A stretch of DNA of 64,000 nucleotides from Ktedonosporobacter rubrisoli (GTDB lineage: Bacteria > Chloroflexota > Ktedonobacteria > Ktedonobacterales > Ktedonobacteraceae): contig NZ_CP035758.1 of NCBI RefSeq assembly GCF_004208415.1, positions 7,378,001 through 7,442,000 of the forward strand, read 5' to 3'. Below the pieces are notes generated by a model that worked only from the letters and a program-made list of their open reading frames with translations, did not search any database and was not told the origin of the DNA. Positions 15,446 through 24,831 of the stretch are shown here, piece by piece (the stretch's first letter is position 1; each line of letters opens with the position of its first letter). A program made the translations under genes and the position numbers.

Positions 15446-18400
15446 ATGTTACTCACTGTAGAAAAGTTACAGATGCGCATTGCCAATCTCGGCGATGCAG
15501 CCGAGGGGCCAGCCCAGCCTCTCGAACCTGTTTTTATAGCGCCAGCTGCCGAGCCGCTGTCCCCTCCCCCAGCTATGGAAAGTGCCGAGTGGCACAAGCT
15601 TGAGGTTGGTCAGCAATGGGGGCGTGAGCATGCCACAAGCTGGCTCATGACTTCTCTAGAGTTGCCGGAGGCCTTGCGGGGCAAAGCCGTGGTTTTGCAG
15701 TTACATTGGGATACGCGCTCCGATGATTTTGCCTTCCACGGTCTGGAGGCTACGGTCCTGCTCGATGGCGTAGCTGTTGGCGGCTTTGACTGGCGGCATT
15801 TAATGCTCCTGTTGCCGGAGACCGTCCATGATGGTCGTAAGCATACGCTGGCCATCCAGGCCTATACGATTAAGCCACTGCTTCCCTTTATGGGATTGAG
15901 CCTGCACGTGCGCGATGAGCTGCTCTGGAAGTTGCACTATAGCATGCAGGCTGGCCTGGAAGTTTGTCTTACGCTGTCCGAGCATGCTATGGAACGTCAT
16001 GCACTCCTTGAGCAGCTCAATACTGCTTACAATATGCTCGATCTGCGTGAGGGCTGGCAAAGTCAGCGTTTGCGCGATTCTGCCCACGCGGCATATGCAT
16101 ATTTGCAGAAGGCCATTCAGGAGAGCCCGGTGGCGGCGCTTCGTCCACAAGTGACGATCAGTGGTCATGCTCATCTCGATCTGGCCTGGCTCTGGCCCTA
16201 CTGGCGCACCAAACAGAAGATTATTCATACAGTCTCTAACGTGCTTGGCCTGATGGAGCGCTATCCTGGCTATTACTATAGCCAGAGCCAGATGCAGCTC
16301 TTCCAGTGGCTCAAAGAGAACGATCAAGAGATGTACGGGCGTGTCAGAGCGCGGGTAGAGGAAGGACGCTTTGAGCCTGTAGGCGCGATGTGGGTCGAGG
16401 CCGATAGCAATCTGACCTCTGGCGAATCGCTGATCCGCCAGATGCTCTATGGCTTGCGCTTCCAGCAGGAGGAATTTGGTGCGACCTCGCGTATCGTCTG
16501 GCTGCCCGATGCCTTTGGCTACTCTGCTGCGCTACCGCAAATTATGCGCCTGTGCAATGTGCCAGCCTTCGTCACAACAAAAATGAGCTGGAACCAGTAT
16601 AATCGTATGCCCTATGATACGTTCCGCTGGCAGGGTATTGATGGTTCGCAGGTCCTGGCCCACTTTGTAACGGCGCCCGATGAGCACGAGGGCTCCTATC
16701 AGCACTACACCTATAATGGTCCCTTGCACGCGAAGGATATTAGCGGGCTGTGGACTAACTATCACCAGCAGGATCTTAACGATAAGCTGCTCTATCTCAC
16801 AGGTTGGGGTGATGGTGGCGGTGGTCCTACCGAGGAACAATTGGAACGCTTGCAGGGTATGGCGCAGGTTTCGGCCTTCCCCGAGGTGAGCATGGGCCGG
16901 GCCAATGAGTACTTTACCGAGCTATATGAGCATGTGTGGGAAAATCCCCGCTTGCCCAAATGGGTTGGCGAGCTGTATCTTGAGTACCATCGCGGTACCT
17001 TTACCTCACAAGCTCAGGTCAAAAAGAGTAATCGGCGCATGGAGCTCTTCTATCGCGATATCGAGCTCTTACAAACCTGGGCCAATCTCTATGGCATGCC
17101 CTTGCGTCAGGATCGGTTGGCCGAGGGCTGGCGGCGCATCATGCTCAACCAGTTCCACGATGTATTGCCAGGCTCCTCGATCAATGAGGTCTATAAGGAT
17201 GCTGCGGTCCTCTATGACGAAGCTCAGGCCATCGGCAAAGAGGTCTACACTGAAGCCCTGGCTGTCCTGCGCCAACGGCTAGGGATTGCAGACGGCGCGC
17301 CTGTGTTGTTGAACACGCTGCCCTGGGAGCGCGCGGAGCCTGTGCAGTTACGCGTTTCCGACAAGGCGGAGCGCGTCGAGGGCGTGCAGTACACGAAGGG
17401 CTGGGATGGCGAGACGCTGGCCTTGCTCGACGGGGTAAACCTGCCTTCTATGGGCTTTGCGCCCTTGCAGATCGCGCAGGAAGCTGCCGGCAAGGGTTGC
17501 TATGCTGTGCAGGGAAGTGATGGTACGCTGGCTTTGCATAACGAGCTGTATGAGCTTGTCATCGATGCAAACGGTGAGATTGCCCGCCTCTTCGACAAGC
17601 GCTACCAGCGCGATGTGCTGGCGCAAGGTCAGGCTGGCAACCAGCTGGTGGCCTTTGAGGATCGCCCGCTGCACTTCGATGCCTGGGATATCGATCTCTT
17701 CTATGAGCAGAAGGCCTATCCCCTGCGCGAGGCGCAGCAGATTCGCTTGATCGAAGAGGGACCGGTGCGCGTCACTGTAGAGATCGTGCGCAATTTCCTC
17801 TCGTCGCGCGTTACGCAGCGCATCTCGCTCTGGCGCGGCTTCCCCCGCATCGATTTTGCCACCGAGATAGATTGGCACGAGCATCAGATCTTGCTCAAAA
17901 CTGCCTTCCCGCTGGCGATCAATAGCACACGTGCAACTTATGAGATCCAGTTTGGCAATGTTGAGCGTCCGACGCATCGCAATACCTCCTGGGATGCTGC
18001 GCGCTTCGAGGTCTGTGCCCATAAGTGGGCCGATTTGAGCGAGGGCAATTATGGCGTAAGCTTGCTCAATGATTGCAAGTATGGCCATGACATCCACGAC
18101 AATGTGATGCGCCTGACCCTGCTTAAGTCGGCGGTCTCTCCAGATGAGCATGCCGATCAGGGTTTGCAGCGCTTCACCTATAGCCTCCTGCCCCACGAGG
18201 GCGACTGGCGTACGGGCCAGACCGTGCAGCGGGCCTATGAGCTCAATGTGCCGGTACAAAAGCTCGGTGAGGGCCTGGCGAGCTCGGCAACTGCTCAGGG
18301 TGAGCTAAATTCTTTCCTGCGTACCGATTGCGCGCATGTGGTGGTGGAGACCGTCAAGCCGGCCGAAGATGGCGATGGTCTGATTGTGCGCCTCTATGAG

Positions 18401-18574
18401 GCCTATAACCAGCGCGGTCAGGGCACGATTACCTTTATGGCTCCGATCGCCTCGGCCTGCGAATGTAATGCGCTTGAGGAAGAACTCGGAGAGGCTCAGG
18501 TGCAGGGCGATGCCTTGCATTTCCAGGTCCGACCCTTTGAGATCAAGACCTTCCGCGTGCGCCTGGCGCGCTAG
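15446..18574 (+). CDS. GH38 alpha-mannosidase
   Basis: A 1,042-residue protein that hydrolyses terminal alpha-mannosides. An N-terminal all-beta ancillary region of about 230 residues precedes the GH38 catalytic barrel, where zinc-binding His243 and Asp245 lie in His-Ala-His-Leu-Asp-Leu-Ala-Trp and the nucleophile is Asp355 in Trp-Leu-Pro-Asp-Ala-Phe-Gly-Tyr. A central helical domain and the long C-terminal beta domains of family 38 follow. No signal peptide is seen, so it is probably cytoplasmic and acts on imported or intracellular mannosides. The ATG at 15446 has only a weak ribosome-binding site. A strong terminator follows. A second, distantly related GH38 gene lies at 53.4-56.5 kb. Confidence 0.93.
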   Translation: MLLTVEKLQMRIANLGDAAEGPAQPLEPVFIAPAAEPLSPPPAMESAEWHKLEVGQQWGREHATSWLMTSLELPEALRGKAVVLQLHWDTRSDDFAFHGLEATVLLDGVAVGGFDWRHLMLLLPETVHDGRKHTLAIQAYTIKPLLPFMGLSLHVRDELLWKLHYSMQAGLEVCLTLSEHAMERHALLEQLNTAYNMLDLREGWQSQRLRDSAHAAYAYLQKAIQESPVAALRPQVTISGHAHLDLAWLWPYWRTKQKIIHTVSNVLGLMERYPGYYYSQSQMQLFQWLKENDQEMYGRVRARVEEGRFEPVGAMWVEADSNLTSGESLIRQMLYGLRFQQEEFGATSRIVWLPDAFGYSAALPQIMRLCNVPAFVTTKMSWNQYNRMPYDTFRWQGIDGSQVLAHFVTAPDEHEGSYQHYTYNGPLHAKDISGLWTNYHQQDLNDKLLYLTGWGDGGGGPTEEQLERLQGMAQVSAFPEVSMGRANEYFTELYEHVWENPRLPKWVGELYLEYHRGTFTSQAQVKKSNRRMELFYRDIELLQTWANLYGMPLRQDRLAEGWRRIMLNQFHDVLPGSSINEVYKDAAVLYDEAQAIGKEVYTEALAVLRQRLGIADGAPVLLNTLPWERAEPVQLRVSDKAERVEGVQYTKGWDGETLALLDGVNLPSMGFAPLQIAQEAAGKGCYAVQGSDGTLALHNELYELVIDANGEIARLFDKRYQRDVLAQGQAGNQLVAFEDRPLHFDAWDIDLFYEQKAYPLREAQQIRLIEEGPVRVTVEIVRNFLSSRVTQRISLWRGFPRIDFATEIDWHEHQILLKTAFPLAINSTRATYEIQFGNVERPTHRNTSWDAARFEVCAHKWADLSEGNYGVSLLNDCKYGHDIHDNVMRLTLLKSAVSPDEHADQGLQRFTYSLLPHEGDWRTGQTVQRAYELNVPVQKLGEGLASSATAQGELNSFLRTDCAHVVVETVKPAEDGDGLIVRLYEAYNQRGQGTITFMAPIASACECNALEEELGEAQVQGDALHFQVRPFEIKTFRVRLAR

Positions 18575-18595
18575 CCGCTAAATTATGTTAGAGCC

Positions 18596-18639
18596 GTGGA
18601 GCACAGACCATTACAAAGTTGTGCTCCACTCTTTTATTT
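18596..18639 (+). terminator. rho-independent terminator after the mannosidase
   Basis: A 10-bp perfect stem (GTGGAGCACA and complement) with a 14-base loop is followed by TCTTTTATTT. It overlaps the 3' end of the convergent oxalate decarboxylase gene. Confidence 0.8.
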
Positions 18640-19800
18640 GACCACCGGTTGCTTCTGCTTCTTCAGTGCTTCCATGACCCGCGCGTTGAGATGTAGATGA
18701 GCTTGTAGCAGCTCGGGTGGAATGAGGGCCATCCACTGTTTTAAGGATATATCTGCGTAGCGATTGCTCTTGAACATCTCCAGGAAGCGCAGCTTTGTCT
18801 CGCCTGTATTCTCGATGTAGTGACCCATGGCAAATGGGACATAGCCAACATCGCCGGCTTGGAAGTCGAAGGTGCGCGCCTTGCCTTCAGCTGCAAAGAC
18901 TGTCATGCGTCCCTGGCCTTCCATGTAGTATTGCCACTCGTCATTGTTGGGGTGCCAGTGTAGTTCGCGCATGCCTCCTGGTTCGATCTCGACGAGTGCG
19001 GCGGCGATAGTGGTGGCAATGGGAAAGTTTGCCGAGTCAGTAATGCGTACTGTGCCGCCCGGCGCCTTGATGGGTTCCTGGGCCAGCATGTGGTGTATGA
19101 AACTGTAGGGCGTCGGACCATTGGGATCAGAAACTTTATCGGCTGCTAGCGGACCCGGCACCTGGCTCTGTAAAATATAGAGCTCATGGCGCGGAATATC
19201 GGCAAAATCGCTTTCCGTCACGCCGAAATTCCTGGCTAGTACTTCCTTCGGCGTGTGGGCGAACCAGTCGCTAATGAGGAATGTAGAGTTCTCGGAAAAG
19301 TTGCCATCGTCAAACACGAGAAGGAACTCGCAGCCATCTTGTAGTCCCTGTATCGAATGGGGAATGCCGGCAGGGAAGTACCAGAGATCGCCTTCACCAA
19401 CATCTTCTATGAAGTTGCGCCCATCCTGGTCAATGGCCGTGAGGCGCGCTTTGCCGTAAAGCATATAAGCCCATTCGGCCTGCTTGTGCCAGTGCAGCTC
19501 GCGTATACCGCCGGGCGTCAGGCGCATATTTACGCCAGCCAGAGTGGTGGCTATCGGCAGTTCGCGGGCCGTTACCTCACGTGCCCACCCACCGGAGCTG
19601 AGACGATTGTGCGCGTTGGAGAATGAGAATTTCAGATTGGGAATCGTGCCGTGATCCGTCTCTGGTGGGGTGAGCAAATCGGGATTCTGCCGGTCAAGCT
19701 GAATATTGCGCGGACCCGGATCGCTAGCGCCAAGCCTGCCTTTGAGCGGTTGGGGTATCTGGTTGATCTCTGCAGCTCTTTGATCTATCGCTTTTTCCAC
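18634..19800 (-). CDS. oxdC: oxalate decarboxylase (bicupin)
   Basis: A 388-residue bicupin starting at a GTG preceded by AAAGGAGCT. Both cupin domains keep a full Mn site: His103, His105, Glu109 and His148 in the first, and the His-Trp-His-x4-Glu plus a later His in the second. The lid segment Ser-Glu-Asn-Ser-Thr (169-173) carries the Glu (Glu170, equivalent to Glu162 of B. subtilis OxdC) that favours decarboxylation of oxalate to formate and CO2 over oxidation. There is no signal peptide, so the enzyme is cytoplasmic, probably for oxalate detoxification or acid resistance. The zinc dehydrogenase upstream has the same direction, but formate dehydrogenase genes are not visible. Confidence 0.93.
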   Translation of the reverse strand: MEKAIDQRAAEINQIPQPLKGRLGASDPGPRNIQLDRQNPDLLTPPETDHGTIPNLKFSFSNAHNRLSSGGWAREVTARELPIATTLAGVNMRLTPGGIRELHWHKQAEWAYMLYGKARLTAIDQDGRNFIEDVGEGDLWYFPAGIPHSIQGLQDGCEFLLVFDDGNFSENSTFLISDWFAHTPKEVLARNFGVTESDFADIPRHELYILQSQVPGPLAADKVSDPNGPTPYSFIHHMLAQEPIKAPGGTVRITDSANFPIATTIAAALVEIEPGGMRELHWHPNNDEWQYYMEGQGRMTVFAAEGKARTFDFQAGDVGYVPFAMGHYIENTGETKLRFLEMFKSNRYADISLKQWMALIPPELLQAHLHLNARVMEALKKQKQPVVK

Positions 19801-19942
19801 TAAGAGCTCCTTTCAGTATGATTTTCGTATAAGATGGAGGCTTAGCTCTGCTAAACCTGGGTTAGCCAGTCAATTGAAAGCCCTGTTTGCAAGCTGCGTC
19901 ACCTTATCCAGGTCATGTTTCGCGACTTTCTAATGGTAGAGC

Positions 19943-21136
19943 TTATATAGCCGGATCAAGGACAACTTTAATATAGCCATCCGTACGCGTATCAAATTTT
20001 TTAAAGGCCTCGGGCGCTTGCGAGAGCGGTAAGCGATGCGATACGATCTGGCCTGGTCTGGCCCGGCCCGCAATAATCATGTCTCGTAATTGGGTATTGT
20101 AGCGCTCATCATTGTCGCGTCCCATGCCAATAGTGATGCTTTTCTTGAAAAGTGTTTGCCAGGGAACCGCGAGGTCGCCATGTTTTGCAAGTTCTCCCAC
20201 TGGCTTAGCGTCGTTGGGCAAGAAAACCCCGGCAATAGCCAGCCTGCCATTTGGATTGATCACGCGTGCCAGATCGTGAATTACTTGATCTGGCTTCTCC
20301 CGTTCGGGATTGGCCCGATCCCGGGCCTGGAAACCAATAGCATCAATGCCGCAGTTTACCCCGCCCATGCTATCTTCGCCTCGCCAGGTCGACCCTGCCC
20401 GCTTGCGCTTGCGGCCTCTCTGTTCTAGGATTTGTTCGACCGGATCGCCAAGGCGAAAATCGATGGGGCTGGCGCCCAACTCGCCGGCCTTTGCCAGGCG
20501 CTCAGGAATATAATCCACAACAAACACCTCGCTAGCGCCCCGCAATAACGAAGCATAGGCTGCAAGGAGGCCGATAGCGCCCGCTCCGAAGATTGCTACG
20601 CTGTCGCCTGTAGAGACCTGTGCTAGCTCGGTTGCATGGTAGCCGGTAGGAAATGCGTCGGCCAGGAGCACAAAATCATGTTCCAGATCATCTCCAGGCT
20701 CTCCCGGCAGACGTAAGCAGTTCGCGTCGGCAAAGGGTATGCGAACCAGCTCTGTCTGTGCTCCTCGATATGTTCCCATACCGGGATAGCCATAAGCCGC
20801 TCCCGCTGAGCCTGGATTGCTCATCAGGCAAGAGGCGCTATAGCCGCGCACGCAGTTATAACAAAAGCCACAGCAGATATGTGTCGGTACTACAATGCGG
20901 TCTCTTTGCTTTATGGAAGCAACGGCGGGACCAACCTCAGCGACTACCCCCAAGGGCTCATGGCCTATAACCAGGCCATTAACTTCGCCCATCCTTCCCT
21001 CATAGATATGCAGGTCAGTACCGCAGATTGCGGAAGAAGTAACGCGCATCAGGACATCGGTCGGAGCCTCAATGCGTGCGTCCTCAACGCTTTCAAGGTT
21101 GAGCGTCATGTCACCTCTCCATACGACTGCTTTCAT
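19943..21136 (-). CDS. zinc-dependent alcohol dehydrogenase, formaldehyde dehydrogenase-like
   Basis: ATG 21136, six bases after GGAGGGT, gives a 397-residue enzyme; the longer frame to 21196 lacks a start signal. It is an MDR protein with both zinc sites: catalytic Cys in Ile-Cys-Gly-Thr-Asp-Leu-His, Gly-His-Glu, and a structural site in Cys-Gly-Phe-Cys-Tyr-Asn-Cys-x7-Cys. The Rossmann motif is Gly-Ala-Gly-Ala-Ile-Gly. The insertion around residues 235-260 (many Arg/Lys) and the C-terminal length resemble the glutathione-independent formaldehyde dehydrogenase group. It oxidises an alcohol or aldehyde with NAD+; the exact substrate is open. Confidence 0.88.
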   Translation of the reverse strand: MKAVVWRGDMTLNLESVEDARIEAPTDVLMRVTSSAICGTDLHIYEGRMGEVNGLVIGHEPLGVVAEVGPAVASIKQRDRIVVPTHICCGFCYNCVRGYSASCLMSNPGSAGAAYGYPGMGTYRGAQTELVRIPFADANCLRLPGEPGDDLEHDFVLLADAFPTGYHATELAQVSTGDSVAIFGAGAIGLLAAYASLLRGASEVFVVDYIPERLAKAGELGASPIDFRLGDPVEQILEQRGRKRKRAGSTWRGEDSMGGVNCGIDAIGFQARDRANPEREKPDQVIHDLARVINPNGRLAIAGVFLPNDAKPVGELAKHGDLAVPWQTLFKKSITIGMGRDNDERYNTQLRDMIIAGRARPGQIVSHRLPLSQAPEAFKKFDTRTDGYIKVVLDPAI

Positions 21137-21273
21137 AGTTACCCTCCTGGGAGCATGTAAGGTTGCCAGATTATGGGTTATGTATAGAGATGACACGCCT
21201 CATGTGAAGCCCTGGTTGACAGCCAAAGAATTTACGGGCCGTCAGGAGCTCACCCGGCGGCCCTGCAAACTTT

Positions 21274-21711
21274 CTAGAGTGCGGCCCATAAGGTGGCGGC
21301 GATAAAGACGAACTGGAGAAAGATTCTTAAACCCAGCGGAGTGGGTCGTTTGCCGCGCAGTGGGATATTGTGGCGCGCAGCATTGATGTTGGCCGGGAAC
21401 ATGGCGATCAGAAGGGCCGTTAAACAAAGTCCGGCAATGAGTCTGAGCGGAGCGATGAGTAGGCCCAGCGCACCAAGTATTTCACAGATGCCGGTGATAA
21501 AGACAAGCTGTCGTGGATAGGGAAATGTCGCCGGGACCATCTTGATCAGATCTTCGCGGGTTGGCGTAAAGTGAGCAGATGCCGTAAACAGGTAGAGCAG
21601 AACTGTGGCGTAGCGTGCGCAGTCCTGCCAGCTGGCGAAGATCGGTAGGCCGAGCAGGCCCAGCCCTTTAAAGAAGAGAAACGAGACTAGCAATAATATG
21701 AAGGGAGCCAT
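21274..21711 (-). CDS. DoxX-family membrane protein
   Basis: ATG 21711 (about 145 aa) lies 9 bases after AAGGAAGG; ATG 21720 is almost on top of that signal, and the frame stays open to 21798. Four transmembrane helices span most of the protein: an N-terminal Phe-Ile-Leu-Leu-Leu-Val-Ser-Phe segment, one around the Tyr-Ala-Thr-Val-Leu-Leu-Tyr-Leu-Phe stretch, a Gly-Ile-Cys-Glu-Ile-Leu-Gly-Ala-Leu-Gly helix characteristic of DoxX/MauE relatives, and a C-terminal helix. Members are linked to quinone/thiol redox processes but most are uncharacterised. No partner gene is evident. Confidence 0.78.
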   Translation of the reverse strand: MAPFILLLVSFLFFKGLGLLGLPIFASWQDCARYATVLLYLFTASAHFTPTREDLIKMVPATFPYPRQLVFITGICEILGALGLLIAPLRLIAGLCLTALLIAMFPANINAARHNIPLRGKRPTPLGLRIFLQFVFIAATLWAAL

Positions 21712-22054
21712 TCTTTTCATCCTTCCTTGTTCTGCCTGAACATCTCGATTGGCCGAACTAATACGCGTATCTGCAGCACTGCAGATCTTTTTGCACACAA
21801 TCGATCTCTATAATTCGTGTTACTCAAATTAACAGCGTTAACTAAGAGGGTTAAAAAAGAGCAAGAGAACTTGTTAGTAATACAATAAATCTTTGCCGAT
21901 TGCTAGCCTCACTGCTAATGTACTGTCGAGACAATAAGCCCGACTATTAGAAATGGATCAATGTATTAGAGTGAGTATTTTAGATAACACTGTTATTTTA
22001 TTTGATAAAAACTAATTTGTCAAGGGTAAAGATTGTGAAATCTAGAAATGTTGG
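21712..22054. other. AT-rich intergenic region
   Basis: About 340 bp without a supported gene, clearly more AT-rich than its surroundings from 21800 onward. It contains the short palindrome CAAG-AGAA-CTTG near 21863 and several TTAAC/GTTAA elements. It presumably holds the promoter of the DoxX gene. No tRNA or riboswitch structure was recognised. Confidence 0.4.
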
Positions 22055-22270
22055 CTAGCTTGGAAGCTCATTCTCCTCCGGAGGAGGGCATTTTTGTAGC
22101 TCCACATTAGTCGCTTGCAAAGTATCTTGCAGGCTTTTAAGGATATTGCGTATCTCAATAGGATTCTCGCTGCCTATGCCTTCCTCCTCCTGGAGCGTTT
22201 CCTGTAGAACAGTAATCTCGTGGGTTAAAGAGGCGTGCAGCCTGCGTAGATGTCTACATCTCTCGCTCAT
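22055..22270 (-). CDS. small coiled-coil hypothetical protein
   Basis: A 71-residue, charged protein with a good ribosome-binding site (AAAGGAAG). Heptad-like hydrophobic spacing across residues 8-60 (Leu/Ile with Glu/Lys) predicts an almost continuous coiled coil, broken near the Gly-Ile-Gly-Ser-Glu-Asn segment into a helical hairpin. The C-terminus is Pro/Glu-rich. There are no catalytic motifs. It is upstream of the DoxX gene with about 340 bp between and need not be co-transcribed. The function is unknown. Confidence 0.65.
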   Translation of the reverse strand: MSERCRHLRRLHASLTHEITVLQETLQEEEGIGSENPIEIRNILKSLQDTLQATNVELQKCPPPEENELPS

Positions 22271-22429
22271 ATAGTAGCTTCCTTTCTGGCGTATATCTGC
22301 TAACTACGAGGATGGTCCATATTTATCTTTCCGCATCTGACACGTTACAAGCATGCGAACAGTTGACTGGAGCAAGAGAAGGCGGGCAGAGCGTTTATCG
22401 CCAGGACCCTAAAGGCCAGGCGCGGCTGC

Positions 22430-22927
22430 TCAAGCTTTACTTGTGAAGTAGGCGTGCTCCATGCGAGCTCCCTTGATTTGCGCCTGGCTAAAATCAGTCT
22501 TGCTCAGGTCCGCCTCGCTAAAGTTGGCATCGCAAAAGTTGGTCCCAGTAAGTTCAGCGCCGCTGAGGACCGCCCGGCACATATCTGTATCGCGCAGATC
22601 GGCAGCGGTCAGAATAGCCTCGCGAAGATCAGCGTCGCTAAAGATAGCAGCTTGCAACCGCATACTCTGAAGATCAGCGTTGCTGAGATTGGCGCCCGCG
22701 AAGATAGCTCCCCGCGCATCGGCCCCATTAAGCAACGCCTCACTCAGATCGGCCTGACTAAAATCGGACCCGTTCAGAAGTGCGTTGCTAAGATCCACGC
22801 GGTGCAGGATCGCGCCTTTAAAACTGGTCTCGCGCAGATCGGGCTGTATCTCATGATACTCCTGTCGCCACTGGTTCCACTCGTCGATATTTCTCATAAG
22901 CCGAGCAAGATGGTGCGGATTGGCCAT
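22430..22927 (-). CDS. pentapeptide-repeat protein
   Basis: A 165-residue protein with a strong ribosome-binding site (GAGGAAG). From about residue 33 to 160 it consists of tandem pentapeptide repeats of the A(D/N)LXX type (for example Ala-Asp-Leu-Ser-Glu, Ala-Asp-Leu-Arg-Glu, Ala-Asp-Leu-Arg-Asp), which fold into a right-handed quadrilateral beta helix. Some family members mimic DNA and protect gyrase (Qnr, MfpA); most have no known role. The first 30 residues, with His-His-Leu-Ala-Arg-Leu and several Trp, form a short helical cap. No partner gene is obvious. gyrB lies 27 kb away, so a gyrase link would be speculation. Confidence 0.88.
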   Translation of the reverse strand: MANPHHLARLMRNIDEWNQWRQEYHEIQPDLRETSFKGAILHRVDLSNALLNGSDFSQADLSEALLNGADARGAIFAGANLSNADLQSMRLQAAIFSDADLREAILTAADLRDTDMCRAVLSGAELTGTNFCDANFSEADLSKTDFSQAQIKGARMEHAYFTSKA

Positions 22928-23050
22928 AAGTATATCTTCCTCTCAATTGCGTACCTTGCCTGCATTTTCTCCCACAGAGAAGCTTGCTATCAGTATACAA
23001 GAGAAAGGAGCGCGAGTGAAAACACGACAGGAGCCGTTTGCTAGTTCTGG

Positions 23051-23272
23051 CTAGGATTGATGGAATAGTAGCAGAAGAATCGCCAGAACCAAACCATAAA
23101 TTGCCAGCGTTTCCGCGAAGATTGTGCCAAGAATAAAGTTAGTGCGAATGAGCCGCTCGGCCTCGGGATTGCGTCCGATAGCAGTATAGGCCTGATTGGC
23201 GCCAAGTCCCATGGCAATACCTGAGCCAATAGTGGCCAGCCCAATTGCCAGAGCTATAGCAATATATTGCAT
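23051..23272 (-). CDS. atpE: F-type ATP synthase subunit c, isolated copy
   Basis: ATG 23272 follows AAGGAGAAGGAAATT; the frame to 23443 is not needed. The 73-residue product is a complete two-helix c subunit: a glycine-patterned first helix (Gly-Ser-Gly-Ile-Ala-Met-Gly-Leu-Gly), the polar loop Arg34-Asn35-Pro36, and the proton-carrying Glu54 in the second helix (Phe-Ala-Glu-Thr). Such proteolipids form the rotor ring of F1Fo ATP synthase in the membrane. No other atp gene is within 20 kb on either side; it sits alone, divergent from a histidine kinase gene. It may be the sole c-subunit gene displaced from its operon or a second copy. Confidence 0.9.
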   Translation of the reverse strand: MQYIAIALAIGLATIGSGIAMGLGANQAYTAIGRNPEAERLIRTNFILGTIFAETLAIYGLVLAILLLLFHQS

Positions 23273-23538
23273 AATTTCCTTCTCCTTATGTCTAAGGCTT
23301 TCTGCTTTCACTCTTGTATTTACACCCCGAATTATAGGACTTGCCTGGTTGCAGCTGCATCGGCCGAGTGGTGGATAACCGATCGTACGAATGGATGGTA
23401 GCCATCTGAATGAGTAGAGGTATACACCATCTTTTATGAGCATGAAAAAAGCGAATATTCGTTCAAATCTGGTACATTACCTGATGATTTTGCTATTCTA
23501 TGTATAGGAGTGATCAATCTTAAAAAGAGTATTGCCCT

Positions 23539-24810
23539 ATGGAAGCAAAAATCGCGGGTACAATCAAGAATTTAGGCAATAGAGGTGCACTTCACTGGTT
23601 CCCTTTGATCTGGGTCGATCTCATCTATCTCTGGTATAGTCTGGAGAGCCCGATCATGAGCGATCCGCCACGCCTTGTACTTTTCACCTTGCTCATGGTG
23701 CTCCATGGAGATCTTTACCTCCTTGGCTTGCGGCAAGCCCTCGCACGCAAGCATGCTCCCTTCCTCGTAGGACAAGGATTGCTGCTATTGCTCATTAGCT
23801 TTGTGGCGGCTGATTGGTTGGTGACCTTTGGCCTTTACCTGGCTTTCGTGGTTAAAGCAGTTGAGCTACTCGAACACGTACGCCCTGGCCTCGGAGCTGC
23901 AATTAGCTATCTCATACTGGCCTTACTGATTATTGTTGTGGGCTCGCTGCATCTTGCCGGCGGTGATAGATACACGCTCGGCACTTTTCTAGTCCTATGC
24001 CTGCTGTGTCTAGGGGGCTATGTGCTGCTCTTCCTGCGCCAGGCTCAATCTCAGCAGCGCGGCCAGCATTTGCTAGCTGAATTAAAGTCTGCTCACGCTG
24101 ATCTCGCGGCCGCGCATGCCCAGCTTGCAGCTTATGCCGTTGATGTCGAGGAACGTTCCATTACTGGCGAACGCCAGCGCCTGGCGCGCGAGCTTCATGA
24201 TACGCTTACGCAAAGCATGGTAGGGCTGGTCTTACAATTAGAAGCGATAGATGCAAAGTTGGCAGCAGGTCAGCCAGAAAGGGCACACGCTATCGTCAAG
24301 CAGGCTCTAGCTCGGGCGCGCGCAACCTTTGCTGAAGCCCGGCATGTCATCCATGCTCTACGTTCTGAATTGAATGAGAGCGTTGATTTCTGTGAAGCTC
24401 TTGAGGAGGAGATTGCGCGTTTTAGTGCCGCAACCGGCATTATTTGTCAGGCCGAGTTAGCTTTATGCCACACAATAGCAGCCTGGCAAGGTGAGCATGT
24501 ATTGCACATGGTGAAAGAAGGCTTAACGAATATTGCGCGCCATGCGCATGCTCGACATGCCTGGATCAGCCTGCGGCGTCATACAGCCTCGATGTATGTG
24601 GAGGTGCGCGATGATGGCGTTGGCTTCGATCCGTTGCGCATTGTCGCAGGTCATTACGGTTTGTTGGGATTGCGTGAACGGGCCCAACTTATCGGGGGAC
24701 AGCTTGAGGTGCATAGCGTAGCGGGAGAGGGCAGCCGCCTGCGCTTGATCTTTCCAACCGCTACAGGTGAGGAGCCAGCGACGGCTATGCTGAGTGCTTG
24801 TAGTCGTTAG
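23539..24810 (+). CDS. NarL-type sensor histidine kinase
   Basis: A 423-residue membrane kinase. The first 175 residues hold about five or six transmembrane helices with no recognised periplasmic sensor domain. A coiled-coil linker follows, then the HisKA_3 dimerisation box Glu-Arg-Gln-Arg-Leu-Ala-Arg-Glu-Leu-His-Asp with phospho-acceptor His around residue 220. The ATPase domain has an N-box with Glu-Gly-Leu-Thr-Asn-Ile-Ala-Arg-His and a G1 box Asp-Asp-Gly-Val-Gly-Phe. The response regulator gene follows 21 bp downstream and is surely its partner. The signal is unknown; a membrane-embedded cue is plausible. An ATP synthase c gene is divergent. Confidence 0.9.
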   Translation: MEAKIAGTIKNLGNRGALHWFPLIWVDLIYLWYSLESPIMSDPPRLVLFTLLMVLHGDLYLLGLRQALARKHAPFLVGQGLLLLLISFVAADWLVTFGLYLAFVVKAVELLEHVRPGLGAAISYLILALLIIVVGSLHLAGGDRYTLGTFLVLCLLCLGGYVLLFLRQAQSQQRGQHLLAELKSAHADLAAAHAQLAAYAVDVEERSITGERQRLARELHDTLTQSMVGLVLQLEAIDAKLAAGQPERAHAIVKQALARARATFAEARHVIHALRSELNESVDFCEALEEEIARFSAATGIICQAELALCHTIAAWQGEHVLHMVKEGLTNIARHAHARHAWISLRRHTASMYVEVRDDGVGFDPLRIVAGHYGLLGLRERAQLIGGQLEVHSVAGEGSRLRLIFPTATGEEPATAMLSACSR

Positions 24811-24831
24811 AAAGGCTTTGGTGTAGAGTAG

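Noticed and set aside
22430..22927. Qnr-like gyrase-protection protein
   Set aside because: Pentapeptide repeats alone do not indicate gyrase binding, and the gene is 27 kb from gyrB.
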